A stretch of 64,000 nucleotides of DNA from Taiwanofungus camphoratus (Eukaryota; Basidiomycota; Agaricomycetes; Polyporales; Taiwanofungaceae): positions 806,001 to 870,000 of the forward strand of contig CP021222.1 of the NCBI GenBank assembly GCA_003999685.1. Direction: 5' to 3'. Both the position numbers and the translations under genes were made by a program. Of this stretch, positions 1-9,832 are shown piece after piece. The first letter of the stretch is position 1. Each line of letters begins with the position of its first letter. The notes beneath the pieces are model-generated. The model made no database searches. It was not told the origin of the DNA and worked only from the letters and a program-made list of their open reading frames with translations.

Positions 1-210
1 CCCCTTCCTACTATTGAAATGCGGGCAATTCCTCCCTCGCCAGTGCAGGCAATAAGCGCATCAGGATCCTATGCGCAGCTGCACACACTAGGGCATGGAG
101 GAGCGGTCGGCGGCCACGGCGGGCGGAAGCAGAAGTTCACTATGGGCCCAAGAGCAGACTGCGAGAAGTGTCGAATGGGTGTAAAGGGACATTGGATGCA
201 CTTTGATTGA
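1..210 (+). CDS. 3' end of an unidentified gene (partial at left edge)
   Basis: The frame is open from base 1 to a TGA at 208-210 and gives the last 69 residues of a protein whose start lies outside the window. The tail is Gly/His-rich and then basic, and ends in a compact stretch with CEKC, GHW and a final MHFD. That looks like a conserved C-terminal motif with a possible metal-binding Cys pair, but I cannot name the family. It could be a last exon, because no splice acceptor is needed within the window. It sits just outside the repeat array that starts near 400 and probably marks the end of normal gene-bearing DNA on this side. Confidence 0.5.
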   Translation, partial: PLPTIEMRAIPPSPVQAISASGSYAQLHTLGHGGAVGGHGGRKQKFTMGPRADCEKCRMGVKGHWMHFD

Positions 211-399
211 CCCAATGAGAAGATTCATCGTGCTACATTACTTTCTGATGTTTTCATCGTGTTGTACTGGTTGGTCACTGGCCTATCTTATCATGTATGT
301 GTATACGCTATTTGCTGATAATGCTGCAATGAACGAGGATGTTATTAGAGTTCTTTCAGTGACCAATGTTATAGCGGTTGTCCATAGCGTTGGCCTCAA

Positions 400-1126
400 T
401 GCACGGCGATACATACTGGACGTCTGCAGGTGTGGACGCGATCAATTTGGCACGCTCTCATCCCCCGGAGATGAGACCGTGGGGTACTTATGTAGAAAGG
501 AACGATGATAGAGTTCGATTTGAACATTGAGGGATCTGCAATGAAAAAATGGGATGTTCCAGATCGCAGAGCAAACGTAGGAAACCCGGGCCCGATAATC
601 CTCACAAGCAGGCAGAGGACCAGAAAAACAATCAACGCGTATCTGAACCGACTGGAGAGCAAGCGTTGACCTCTCCCAAAGTCCTAAACAGGTGCAGAAC
701 ATTGCCGGTTATCTCGGACATGAGTTCAGAATCTCACAACCGATGCATCCCGACCCTGCAGGCACGATCTCACTCCTATGGTCGCTGGCATTGCTGTGAA
801 CACGATTCTTGAAAGGTCTGACGACACTATTGTCGAACTTGCGCTGAACTATGCTGCGGAAGAATGTCATGGAAAAGGTACTGGAATTGTGAATATTACG
901 GAGCAGAGCAGATCAACGGGTTGACGCCACAGTAAATGTTACGAGACTGATACACAATATGTTCTACACGCTTCGATTAGCTGACAGAACTGCGCAAGAG
1001 ACCGACAGTGCCTACACAAAAGAAGCTATTCCATAGAAAGGCCGACAACTCGGAAGAATACACTAGACACTGTGAATCATATCTCAGGAGGCATAAGGAT
1101 CGAAGACGTTGCAACGTACCAGTAAC
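400..1126 (-). repeat. Downstream (X) segment of repeat unit 1
   Basis: This is the sequence 3' of family copy 1 (minus strand). It recurs beside every array copy: 2620-3365, 4900-5640, 12780-13527 (inverted) and 16318-17400 (inverted). Shared landmarks are the GGAGATGAGACCGTGG block near 465-483, GAGCAGAGCAGATCAACG near 900-918, and the stretch just behind the stop codon. Bases 211-400 hold nothing I can assign. The reading frames of 60-105 codons seen here are not conserved between copies as proteins except where the DNA is nearly identical, so I do not call genes. Confidence 0.7.
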
Positions 1127-1738
1127 TCAACAATCACGGTCATCATCATGGTCCCTGTGCTGCTCATTCTCGTCTCCTTCAGCGCTGTCATCGGACCGGA
1201 CGTCAAGGTCCTCAACGTCTTCTTCCACCTCGTTGCCGTCCTCGCATTCATCGATTTCATCGTCCTGGGCCTGTTCTTTGGCAAGCCGTCGTCGCTCAAC
1301 TTCAGCGCGAATATCCGCTATATAACATCCATCCTCGCTATCCGAGTCGGAATCTCTCTCCACATACTTGTTACATTCTTCATCCGACGGGTCGTACGAG
1401 CCATCATCATATCTGTACCATTCGGGTTGCGTCTGCACACCCAAGAGTCCTGCGAGTACGAGAGCGTCTTCCTCGGGGGGGAGTCGAGAGAATCGAATTT
1501 TGGCCCTCTCGGAAGTCCTCGCTTTCTCGTCGATGCACAGCCCGAACACAATGTGCAATTTGCCTTTAACCCAACAACCCAACACACAGCTGATGTTGGA
1601 TTTAATAGAAATGTCTTCTACTGCAGCATAATATAGACAACTTTTTGAGGGATTCTCCATATAAGTGACAAGATTACGCCTCTTGGCATATTCCATGGCC
1701 CAGTCAAACTGAATAGGCCATCCGTACACCCAAGTCAT
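1127..1738 (-). CDS. MTWV-GWP family protein, copy 1 (unknown function)
   Basis: Intronless, 203 residues. The start is the ATG at 1738, because MTWVYGWP is the conserved beginning of all six open copies; the frame runs further upstream but that part is not shared. Residues 1-115 look like a compact alpha/beta domain with many aromatic and Cys residues and motifs CWV, VFGLCIDEKA, AKIRFSRLP and WYRYDDGSY. Residues 130-203 are extremely acidic, with DSDSEDGCYIADIRAE, a short basic ERRRLAKEQ patch, then Asp/Glu runs ending in Asp-Cys. No signal peptide or membrane segment is visible. A CACGTG box lies 71 bp upstream. I do not recognise the family. It is a real gene rather than a shadow, because the frame and the motifs are kept across diverged copies. 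Confidence 0.75.
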   Translation of the reverse strand: MTWVYGWPIQFDWAMEYAKRRNLVTYMENPSKSCLYYAAVEDISIKSNISCVLGCWVKGKLHIVFGLCIDEKARTSERAKIRFSRLPPEEDALVLAGLLGVQTQPEWYRYDDGSYDPSDEECNKYVERDSDSDSEDGCYIADIRAEVERRRLAKEQAQDDEIDECEDGNEVEEDVEDLDVRSDDSAEGDENEQHRDHDDDRDC

Positions 1739-2620
1739 GTTCACACAAGAGGCAGAGATGTGGCAGTTCAAACGATATAGACTCGAGCAAGCGTTGTGCT
1801 GTGGTGTGCACGTGATCGCGCTCTTCAACGCGTGCACCATCATTGTCACGTCCCGCCTGTTATTCAGTGCCACAATAATTCAATCTTCGGGTATAACGCT
1901 TCTGACGACTGTGCCATTCAATGTGCCGCGGACCCCATACTTACCCTGCGCCACAGTCCATGATATCGAACCCACGCCGACATCGCGATGTGCTGCTCGG
2001 TTGACGGCGGAGACAGTACCCATGAAGCACTCGTAAATACTGGAGATTCCTTGCGAGTACTTTTGATATTTGTATTCGATCGGGTGTGATATTCTAAAAG
2101 CAGAAATATTCTAGTAGAACTCAGGATTCAACGAGCGTGTTGATTTGCGCTTGCAGCCGCCGAGGTGGCGTTTGAACAGCTCGCCGGCTACGTAAGTACG
2201 TGGTTAGGGATAGTACAGTGATGCAGCTGCACTAAGTGTCGATGAACCTTACGGCTGGGCAGATTGCGGCAAGTAAGTTTGAACGAGCTTGTCTTTTCTG
2301 CAAACGCAAGTGAACCCGATATGTATGAGTCATAGGGAAACACTGAGCGCAGCCACTGAACCTATTCGGTGATGCATGTAATTCGGGTTTTCGCGCCCGT
2401 AAAGCCTCAACAATTGGCAGAGAGATGCACATTGCGCAAACATGGCGACGATAATAGCATGCGACTCACATAACGTACAGTAATAGATCAATTTGTCAAA
2501 CGGCAGACCTCCACCCAACCCACTGGGCCCTAGCCATTCGCTATACGCCGCCCCTAGGATGTGGGGTGTAACCCATTGGGTGCATGTCCAAAGTCAATAA
2601 AGCAAATGAACTATGATTAA
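1739..2620 (-). repeat. Upstream (U-V-W) segments of repeat unit 1
   Basis: Sequence 5' of copy 1. I divide it by how it recurs elsewhere: U 1739-2028, V about 2029-2372, W about 2373-2620. The same order is found upstream of copy 3 (6253-7225). In the right-hand array the W and U parts occur inverted (13528-13768 and 14126-14346) while V between them is flipped. W1 joins directly to the X segment of unit 2 at about 2620, the same junction seen at about 13527 in the mirror arm. No gene is supported here. Confidence 0.7.
1809..1814 (-). promoter_or_regulatory. Conserved CACGTG (E-box) upstream of copy 1
   Basis: A palindromic CACGTG inside the shared context GCGCGATCACGTG, 71 bp upstream of the ATG of copy 1. 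The same box in the same context is found upstream of copies 3, 4 and 5. CACGTG is the classic site of fungal bHLH factors; that such a factor acts here is inference. Confidence 0.4.
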
Positions 2621-3365
2621 TGTTTCTGTACGTCACAAAGAGGTGGGTAGATTGCACTCACTTCGGCACGCTTCCGCTCCCCGGAGGTGGGACCGTGGGG
2701 TATGCAGAAAAAAGCGATGATGGGGTGCGGTATGAACATTGGACGATCTACAATATGAAGATAGGATGTTCCAGGAGCAGACAACGGTTAAAAAAAGCAA
2801 TCAACGTGTCTCTGACACATACCGACCGGAGAGCAGCCGTTAGCTTCTCCAAAGTCCCTGAACGTGTACAAATCCTTGCCAGGCATCTCGGGCATGAGTT
2901 CAAAACCTCACAACTGATGCATCCCGATCCTGCAGGCACGGTCTCATTCATAGGGTCGCTGGCATTGCTACGAACACATAAATCCAGTCATTACCCAGTC
3001 AAGCTGATACTGTACTGATTCCTGAAATGTCTGATGTTTCATGGCTGCGACGCCATTGTCACACTTGCGCTGAAATATGTTGCGGAAGACTTTGTCATGG
3101 AAAAGGTACTGAAATTGTGGACATTGAGGAGCAGAGCAGATCAACGGGTTGACACCAAGCAAAGTAAACGTTACGAGACTGATACACAATATGCTCTACG
3201 CGATGCAAGCTTCGATTAGCTAACAGGAACGAGCAAGAGACCGAGGGTGCCTACACAAAAAAGGCTCTTTCATAGAAACGACGACAACTCGGAAGACAAC
3301 ACTTGACGCTGTAAATCACATCTCAGGAGACATGACGATTGAAGACGTTGCGACGTACAAGAAAC
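2620..3365 (-). repeat. Downstream (X) segment of repeat unit 2
   Basis: Sequence 3' of copy 2. It is nearly identical, inverted, to 12780-13527: a 132-codon frame at 2620-3018 has the same translation as 13127-13525 on the other strand. That frame is not kept in the more diverged X segments (400-1126, 4900-5640, 16318-17400), so I read it as chance openness in a recent duplicate rather than a gene. Confidence 0.7.
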
Positions 3366-3956
3366 TCAGCAATCATGGTCATCATCATCATTTTCGTGTT
3401 GCTCATTCTCGTCTCCTTCAGCGCCGTCATCGGACCGGACGTCAGGGTCCTCAACATCTTCTTCCACTTCGTAGCTGTCCTCGCATCCATCGTCCTGGCC
3501 CTGTTCTTTGGCAAGCCGTCGTCGCTCAGCTTCAGCACGAATATCCGCTATATAACACCCCTCCTCGCCATCGGAGTCGGAGTCATTCTCGGGATGCTCT
3601 AACTGTTCCTCATCATATGGATTGTACGACCCATATCTGTACCATTTGGGTTGCGTCCCCACGCCTAAGAGTGCTGCGAGTACGAGAGCGTCTTCCTTTT
3701 CGGGGAGTTGAGAGAATCGAATTTTGGCCCTCTCGGGAGTCCTCGCTTTCTCGTCAATGCATAGCCCGAAGACAATTTGCAACTCGTCATCAACCCAACA
3801 ACCTAACACGCAGTCGATGTGGGATCTAACGGAAATATCTTCCAGTGCAGCATAATATAGACGACTTCTTGTGGGATTTTCGGTGACAAGATTATATCTC
3901 TTGGAGTATTCCACAGCCTTGTCATATTGAAGAGGCCATCCGTACACCCAAGTCAT
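3366..3956 (-). CDS. MTWV-GWP family protein, copy 2 (unknown function)
   Basis: Intronless, 196 residues, starting at the conserved MTWVYGWP ATG (3956). It has the same plan as copy 1: an N-terminal domain with CWV, VFGLCIDEKA, AKIRFSQLP and WYRYGSY, then the acidic tail with DSDGEEGCYIADIRAE, a basic ERRRLAKEQ patch, and a His/Asp-rich end finishing Asp-Cys. It lacks the Asp-Asp-Gly of WYRYDDG and has small in-frame length changes in the tail. It lies opposite its mirror partner, copy 4 (12177-12779), with which it shares downstream sequence at high identity. Its upstream region is interrupted by a TIR element at 4098-4543, and the CACGTG box of the other copies is not recognisable. Function unknown. 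Confidence 0.7.
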   Translation of the reverse strand: MTWVYGWPLQYDKAVEYSKRYNLVTENPTRSRLYYAALEDISVRSHIDCVLGCWVDDELQIVFGLCIDEKARTPERAKIRFSQLPEKEDALVLAALLGVGTQPKWYRYGSYNPYDEEQLEHPENDSDSDGEEGCYIADIRAEAERRRLAKEQGQDDGCEDSYEVEEDVEDPDVRSDDGAEGDENEQHENDDDDHDC

Positions 3957-4097
3957 GGTTAACGCGGAGGTGCAGAGAAGAGATGTGGTGGTTCAAACGA
4001 TGTGGACTCGAGAAAAATAGTTCACGCAGGCGGCATGTACGGTAGTACCCTACATACAGATCCCAGACACGATCAAGCAATCCTACGATGTTAGGTT

Positions 4098-4543
4098 CAG
4101 TGTTGTAAAGGTCACGTTCGACCCCTTGACTTTTGACGGGGTCATGACCCGGGTCAGAAAGTCAAGCTGTGACCTACTCGTGGCTGATACATCACGTGTG
4201 AGGTCAAGTCGAAGATGATTAGAAGTTTCGAAGAAAAACCCGGAAATGGCAGAGGCAGCCAAGATATAGAAATGATAGATCTCATTGGGAAGCCCGCTGC
4301 CGCTACTGTGTTGATGCCAAAATTCGCGAAATCCGTGCAGGAGAACTTGACAATGTGTACCTCCTAGCACGACCGTCTAGATAACGCACTTAATGGACAA
4401 TATATGTTCTATACACAATACATTTAGGCATCTGCCCTTATCAGATCCCGTGCGCAAGTCACGCTTGACCTTTTGACTTGACCAGCCATGACCCGGTCTG
4501 ACCAGGTCATGACCCGGTTATGACCCGGTCAAGCACAACACTG
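4098..4543. mobile_element. hAT-like non-autonomous TIR element (MITE), 446 bp
   Basis: The ends are CAGTGTTGT and ACAACACTG, a perfect 9-bp terminal inverted repeat with the CAGTG start typical of hAT elements. Subterminal regions on both sides are crowded with TGACC/GGGTCA motifs, including GGTCATGACCCGG. The flanking 8 bases do not form a clear target duplication. It interrupts the region upstream of copy 2: TACGATGTT on the left and GTACTG on the right correspond to one continuous stretch upstream of copy 3 (near 6330-6342). It has no coding capacity. Confidence 0.6.
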
Positions 4544-4899
4544 TTATAAGTACTGTATGCGATGCGTCGTGCCCTGCTGCCCGTTGAAGTTTGACTAAAC
4601 AACGCGTAAGCCAGTGCTGTATGTCGACTCCGGAGCCTGCTGTGGCTCCGGACTTCTGCTGAGGGTACCAGGGATCGACAGGTATCGTTTGCCTTACCAT
4701 TTCAATGTTAACAAAAGTTTAATTTCTGAGGGTAGCACATTACACTGGATTTCCGAGAAAATGACATACCCAGTGTGCCATGCTAAGATTCCCGGGCAAT
4801 ACATCTTTGCTAGCCATTGATGAAAGTTGTCCGAGTAAGGGGGGATAGAACTATCTCTTATTCTTCTGTTATCTGCTTGTAAAGCTACCCTATGATGAG

Positions 4900-5640
4900 A
4901 GCGTTGCCGTCAAGGCATGAAGTTCAAGGCCCATAAACCGATGCGTTCTCCTGCAGTCGCGCCCGGAGATGAGACTATGGTATACAGAAAGGAGCGATGA
5001 TGGAGTTTAAGGGATCTGCGACGGGAAGATGTGACTTTCGAGACTGCGGGAACAGGCAAAGGATTAAAACCAAGTGTCTCTGAATCCATGGTGACCGACT
5101 GGAGAGCAGCCAGCCGATGGGGCCGACTACTCCAAAGTCCCCGGACGTCTGCAAAACATTGCCAGGCATCTCGGACATGAGTTCAAAAGCGCACAACCTG
5201 GCGGCACGATCTCACTCCTACGATGCACAAGGTCGTTCGCATTGCTTCGAGCACATGGATTTAGACATCGACCGGTCAAATTTATACTGTACTGATTCCT
5301 GGAAGGTCTGATGTTTTATGGCCGCGACGCTATTGTCGCACTTGCGCTGAACTATGTCGCAGAAGAATGTCATGAGAAAGGTACTGGAATTGTGAACATT
5401 GTGGAGCAGAGCAGATCAACGAGTTGACGCCAAGCAAAGTAAACGTTACGAGACTGATACACAATATGTTCTACACGATGCCAGTTTCGATTAGCTAACA
5501 GAAATGCGCAAGAGACCGACAGTGCCTACACAAAAAAGGCTATTCCATAGAAAGGCCGACAACTCGGAAGAATACACTAGACACTGTGAATCATATCTCA
5601 GGAGGCATAAGGATCGAAGACGTTGCAACGTACCAGTAAC
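4900..5640 (-). repeat. Downstream (X) segment of repeat unit 3
   Basis: Sequence 3' of copy 3, closely similar in direct orientation to 400-1126. The part nearest the gene (about 5500-5640) is almost identical to about 1005-1126. The stretch 4544-4900 between the TIR element and this segment holds no gene that I can see. Confidence 0.65.
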
Positions 5641-6252
5641 TCAACAATCACGGTCATCATCATGGTCCCTGTGCTGCTCATTCTCGTCTCCTTCAGCGCC
5701 GTCATCGGACCGGACGTCAAGGTCCTCAACGTCTTCTTCCACCTCGTTGCCGTCCTCGCATTCATCGATTTCATCGTCCTGGGCCTGTTCTTTGGCAAGC
5801 CGTCGTCGCTCAACTTCAGCGCGAATATCCGCTATATAACATCCATCCTCGCTATCCGAGTCGGAATCTCTCTCGACATACTTGTTATGTTCTTCATCCG
5901 ACGGGTCGTACGACCCATCATCATATCTGTACCATTCGGGTTGCGTCTGCACACCCAAGAGTCCTGTGAGTACGAGAGCGTCTTCCTCTGGGGGGAGTTG
6001 TGAGAATCGAATTTTGGCTCTCTCCGGATTCCTCGCCTTCTCGTCGATGCACAGCCCGAAGACGATGTGCAATTTGCCATTAACCCAACAACCCAACACG
6101 CAGCTGATGTGGGATTTGATAGAAATGTCTTCTACTGCAGCATGATATAGACGACTTCTTGAGGGATTTTCCATATAGGTGACAAGATTGTGCCTCTTGG
6201 AGTATTCCACGGCCCAATCATATTCAATAGGCCAGCCGTACACCCAAGTCAT
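5641..6252 (-). CDS. MTWV-GWP family protein, copy 3 (unknown function)
   Basis: Intronless, 203 residues from the conserved ATG at 6252; the frame extends upstream but without conservation. Compared with copy 1 it differs at about 16 residues, all but one in the first 125 positions, while the acidic tail is practically identical. That suggests either gene conversion of the 3' half or changing selection on the N-terminal domain. Motifs: MTWVYGWP, CWVNGKL, VFGLCIDEKA, AKIRFSQLPP, WYRYDDGSYDP, then the acidic tail. A CACGTG box lies 96 bp upstream. Unit 3 stands as a direct copy next to units 1 and 2, before the cap methyltransferase gene. Function unknown. Confidence 0.75.
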   Translation of the reverse strand: MTWVYGWPIEYDWAVEYSKRHNLVTYMENPSRSRLYHAAVEDISIKSHISCVLGCWVNGKLHIVFGLCIDEKARNPERAKIRFSQLPPEEDALVLTGLLGVQTQPEWYRYDDGSYDPSDEEHNKYVERDSDSDSEDGCYIADIRAEVERRRLAKEQAQDDEIDECEDGNEVEEDVEDLDVRSDDGAEGDENEQHRDHDDDRDC

Positions 6253-7225
6253 GTTAACGCGGAGGTGCAGAGAAGAGATGTAGCGGTTCAAACGATATGG
6301 ACTCGGGCAAGGTTCACGCAAGTCCTCTACGATGTTGTACTGTTGTGCACGTGATCGCGCTCTGCGGCGTTTATTGTTCCTCAGCCTCATTGTCAAATGC
6401 TGACCCGCGCGTTATTCAGTGCCACCATAATTTAAATCTTCGGATGGCCTCTATACCACGGCTACGCATTCAATGTACCGCGGGCCCGATACTCACGCCT
6501 CGGATGGCCAGCTGTCCTGCGCTGCAGTCAGTGATATCGACCCCACGTCGACATCGCGATGTGCTGCTCGGTTGACGGCGGAGATATGTACCTATGAAGT
6601 ACTCGTACTATATTGGGAATTCTTGCGAGTACTTTGATACTTATATTCAATCGGGTGTGGATCGTTTCATAGGAGATATTCCAGTGGCGGAAATATTCTA
6701 GCAGCTGCGGTGACGCACTCAGATTTCAACGAGCATGTTGGAGAAGGTTTGTGTCCACAGCCGCTGGCGTTTGAAGTACTGTACTCGCCGGCTTGCACGT
6801 CAATACGTGGTTGAGGATAGTAAAGTGATGCGGCTGCATTAAGTATCGATAAACATCACGGTTGGATACATTGCGGCAACTAAGTTTGAACGAGCGTTGC
6901 TCCGGCTGTGTACTACGTCACAGTGGCGCCTACACGCAGTCATATTGTCTTTTCTGCAAACGCGGGAAAGAGACCCCAATATGTATGAGCCAGAACGAAA
7001 CACTGGGTGCGACCTTCGGTGTTGCATGTAGCTCGGTCTCCCGCGGAGCCAGAACAATGCACAGGGAGACGCATGTTGTGCAAACATGGCGATGATAATA
7101 ACATACTACTCACATAGTGTACAGTAATATTAGATCAATCTGTCAAACGGCAGGCCTCGACCCAATCCACTATGCCGCCTCTAGGATGTGGGGTGCAACG
7201 CGCTGAGTGCATGTCCAAAGCTGAC
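6253..7225 (-). repeat. Upstream (U-V-W) segments of repeat unit 3
   Basis: These correspond in order to 1739-2620 but are more diverged. Landmarks are the TTGCGAGTACTTTGATA block near 6613 and the CAAACATGGCGA block near 7080. Homology ends near 7225, about 100 bp before the stop codon of the cap methyltransferase. No gene is supported. Confidence 0.65.
6348..6353 (-). promoter_or_regulatory. Conserved CACGTG (E-box) upstream of copy 3
   Basis: CACGTG in the shared GCGCGATCACGTGCAC context, 96 bp upstream of the ATG of copy 3. It matches the boxes upstream of copies 1, 4 and 5. Confidence 0.4.
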
Positions 7226-7326
7226 GGAAGCATAGAGCAGCAACGACGACGTCGACAGCATAACCTACAAAACCAAGTATGATAACCCGCCGATTGGGCG
7301 ATATATATTATTTTCCCAACACGCTG

Positions 7327-9832
7327 TCACCGTTTCTCAAAAGCGAAGGCGACATAGATGTCTGCGGGATAATTCAAGGCGATCGGCGTCAGCGCAGTAT
7401 GCGGAACGTCGACAACACAAAAGGGAGGACGGCGGAGGAGCACTCACTCGCGGCCTCCCACTGGTCCTCATCCATCTGGCTCTCGCCCTCCGCGTCGACG
7501 ACGTGCATGCGCTCGAGCAGCGGCCCGAACTCGGGATGCCCGTGGTGCTCCTCAAACACCTCATGAAACTCCTTCTTGTACACCAGATGCAGGCCGTAGT
7601 CCGCCGCCATCCTGGGCAAACGCGCGTGAGTCACGGCACAGACGGCAGAAGCCAGGCAATAGTCATAGTCACCGGACAAAGTCGTCCCAGTGCACGACGT
7701 ACTCCGGCACGTCGTCCACCGCGTCCTTGAGGAAGAACCAGTACCGGTGGCCGAACACGGGCCGGCTCGCGCGGTCCTCGAAGCGGATCCTGTACACGCT
7801 GTTGCCCCACGAGAGGTCCTGCGCGCCCGCAGGCAGCGCGTCGAGGCGGTCCCTGCAGCATCGCTCAGCGCCCTTACACGCACGCGCCGTCCGCACAGGC
7901 ACAGGCACACACACACACACAAACACTCACATCAGCTGCGCCGCGTCCGGGACGGTGCCGATGAACACGCCGCCCGCGCGCAGGCTCCCCGCGACGTTCG
8001 CGAGCATCGTGCGCGCCTTGCGCGCGCTCTCGAACGCGTAGTGCATGCAGAACTGCAGCGACACCGCGTCGAACGGCCGCGCGAGCGCCGCGTCGCCCGC
8101 CAGCGCGATGCGCAGCGCGTGCGTGTAGCAGTCCAGCGCGTGGAACGACGCCGCGAACCGCGGCCCGCCGCGCGTCGACAGGTACCGCTCGCGCGCCTGG
8201 TCGACCGAGACCGCCGCGATGTCTGCGGGCGGGGGGGGGGTCAGCAGGGCGCCCGCGGGGAGGAGGAGCAGCGCTACGCACCGACGCCGACGTACTCGCG
8301 GATGCGCGCCTTGGCCCACTTGGTGAGGTCGCCGCCCTTGCCGCAGCCGAGGTCGAGCACTCGCCCGCGGCCGCCGCGACGCGCGCCCATGCCGGGGGGC
8401 GCGCCGGGCGGGTCGGGGCTCGCGGCGAGCACGGGGTGCGCGAAGCGCGTGATGAGCACGCTCTTGACCCAGTTGTTGAAGTTCTTGAGCCCGATGATGG
8501 GCGAGTCCTGCCGCTGCGTGACGCCCACCTCGGGGCGCGCGTTGTCTGGGCGGGGGCAGGTCAGGTGTGTGGCCGCGGTGCAGGGGCGGGAGCTGGGGCG
8601 CACTCACAATGCTCGACGACCAGCCCAACGTCCCCCGTCTTCTTCCGTTTCCGGGCGCCCTCCTCCTCCTCCTCCTCGTCGCCCCACGCCCGGTCGCGCT
8701 CGTCGCGCTTCATACCTGCCCAGCCCCCCTGCTGCTCGCGCTTGCGCTTGCGCAGCAGCATCGTGCCCACACCGCCCTGGAAGTGCCTGTACTTCTCCAT
8801 CTCCGCGGGCGAGAGCGGGATGAGCACGGATGTCGCGGGCGTGCGCCGCCGCGGCGCATATGGGACGCTGCTCGTCTTTGTGCCCGCCTCCGCGGGCGCA
8901 GGGCTGTCCGTGGGCGTCGCGGTGCGGCGCGGCGGCGGGCCCGACACGGGCGAGCGCGCGGGCGTGGACCGCGCGGAGTGCGGCTGCGGCGAGGTCGACG
9001 ATAGCGTGGCGGTAGACACCGACGCCGGCGACGGCTGTAGGGACGGGGAGCGCGGCGGCTGGGGCGCGGGCGGCGGCGGCATGGCGGGGGACACGGTGCG
9101 GCGCTGCGGCGGGGGCGGGGGCTGGAGTGTGCCCATGGACGTGGCGGGGCGGGAGGAGGACGTGGAGGGACGCGAGGCCGGGGCGGTATTTATGCTCGCT
9201 GGGGGTGGTGCGGGGGAGCGGGTGGCTGTATAGCCGTGTGGGGCGGGGAGCGCGAGGCCCGGGTGCTCGAGTGGCGTGTCTGGTGCTGGCACGGAGCCGA
9301 GCCGTGTGCCCGCGGCGGAGCCCGGCCAGGAGAAGGCGAAGTAGGAACCCTCGCGGTTGGCGCTGGTCGCACCCGCCTCGGCCGGCCGCCTGCGCAGCGG
9401 GGCGAGGTGCGCGAGCTGGTCGGGCTCGGGGACGTCTGGGGTGTCCGGGAGCAGGAGGTGGGAGAGGGTGGCGGGGGCGCGGGGGGTGGTGGGGGTGAAG
9501 AGCGGGGTGTCCTGCGAGGGCGGGTCGGAGTTGAGCAGGACGGCGAGGTCGGTCGCGCGGCGGGCGATGGGACTGATCCCGGCAGGCGTGGACTCTGAGG
9601 GGGACGGGGAGGGGATGGCGGGGGTGGGGGGCGGGTGGAGGATGGCGAATGCGCTGGAGGGGGTGCCGGGGGCAGAGGATGGTGGGCGGGACGACGACGA
9701 CGACGAGGGGACAGCAGGGGCGGGCGGGCGAGGGGGCGGAGGAAGGTCGATGTGCATGCGAGATGGAAGCGAGTCCGAGGCTGAAAGGGGCGAGTTGAGG
9801 ACGGCGTCGCGGACAGGATCGAAGGCCGGCAT
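7327..9832 (-). CDS. abd1: mRNA cap guanine-N7 methyltransferase
   Basis: Transfers methyl from S-adenosylmethionine to N7 of the GpppN cap on nascent mRNA in the nucleus. Exons: 8608-9832, 8282-8545, 7931-8222, 7673-7852, 7448-7611, 7327-7361; 719 residues. The SAM motif [11 protein letters not shown] lies near residues 471-481, preceded by the family signature [10 protein letters not shown] and followed by [25 protein letters not shown] and the C-terminal WEAANIYVAFAF. The first 400 residues are a Pro/Ser/Ala-rich, probably disordered extension ending in a KRKREQQ and acidic patch; yeast Abd1 is about 436 residues in all. The gene is very GC-rich compared with its neighbours, and its introns hold a CA repeat and a G run. 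It sits between the two arms of the repeat array. Confidence 0.93.

Noticed and set aside
1109-1636. A 175-codon plus-strand frame with hydrophobic stretches, opposite family copy 1, repeated opposite copies 2-5.
   Set aside because: It is the antisense of the acidic-tail coding sequence (Asp/Glu codons read as Ile/Val/Leu on the other strand) and does not keep its frame in all copies.
2620-3018. A 132-codon frame with an identical translation at 13127-13525.
   Set aside because: Identity comes from the recent inverted duplication. The frame is not kept in the other, more diverged X segments.
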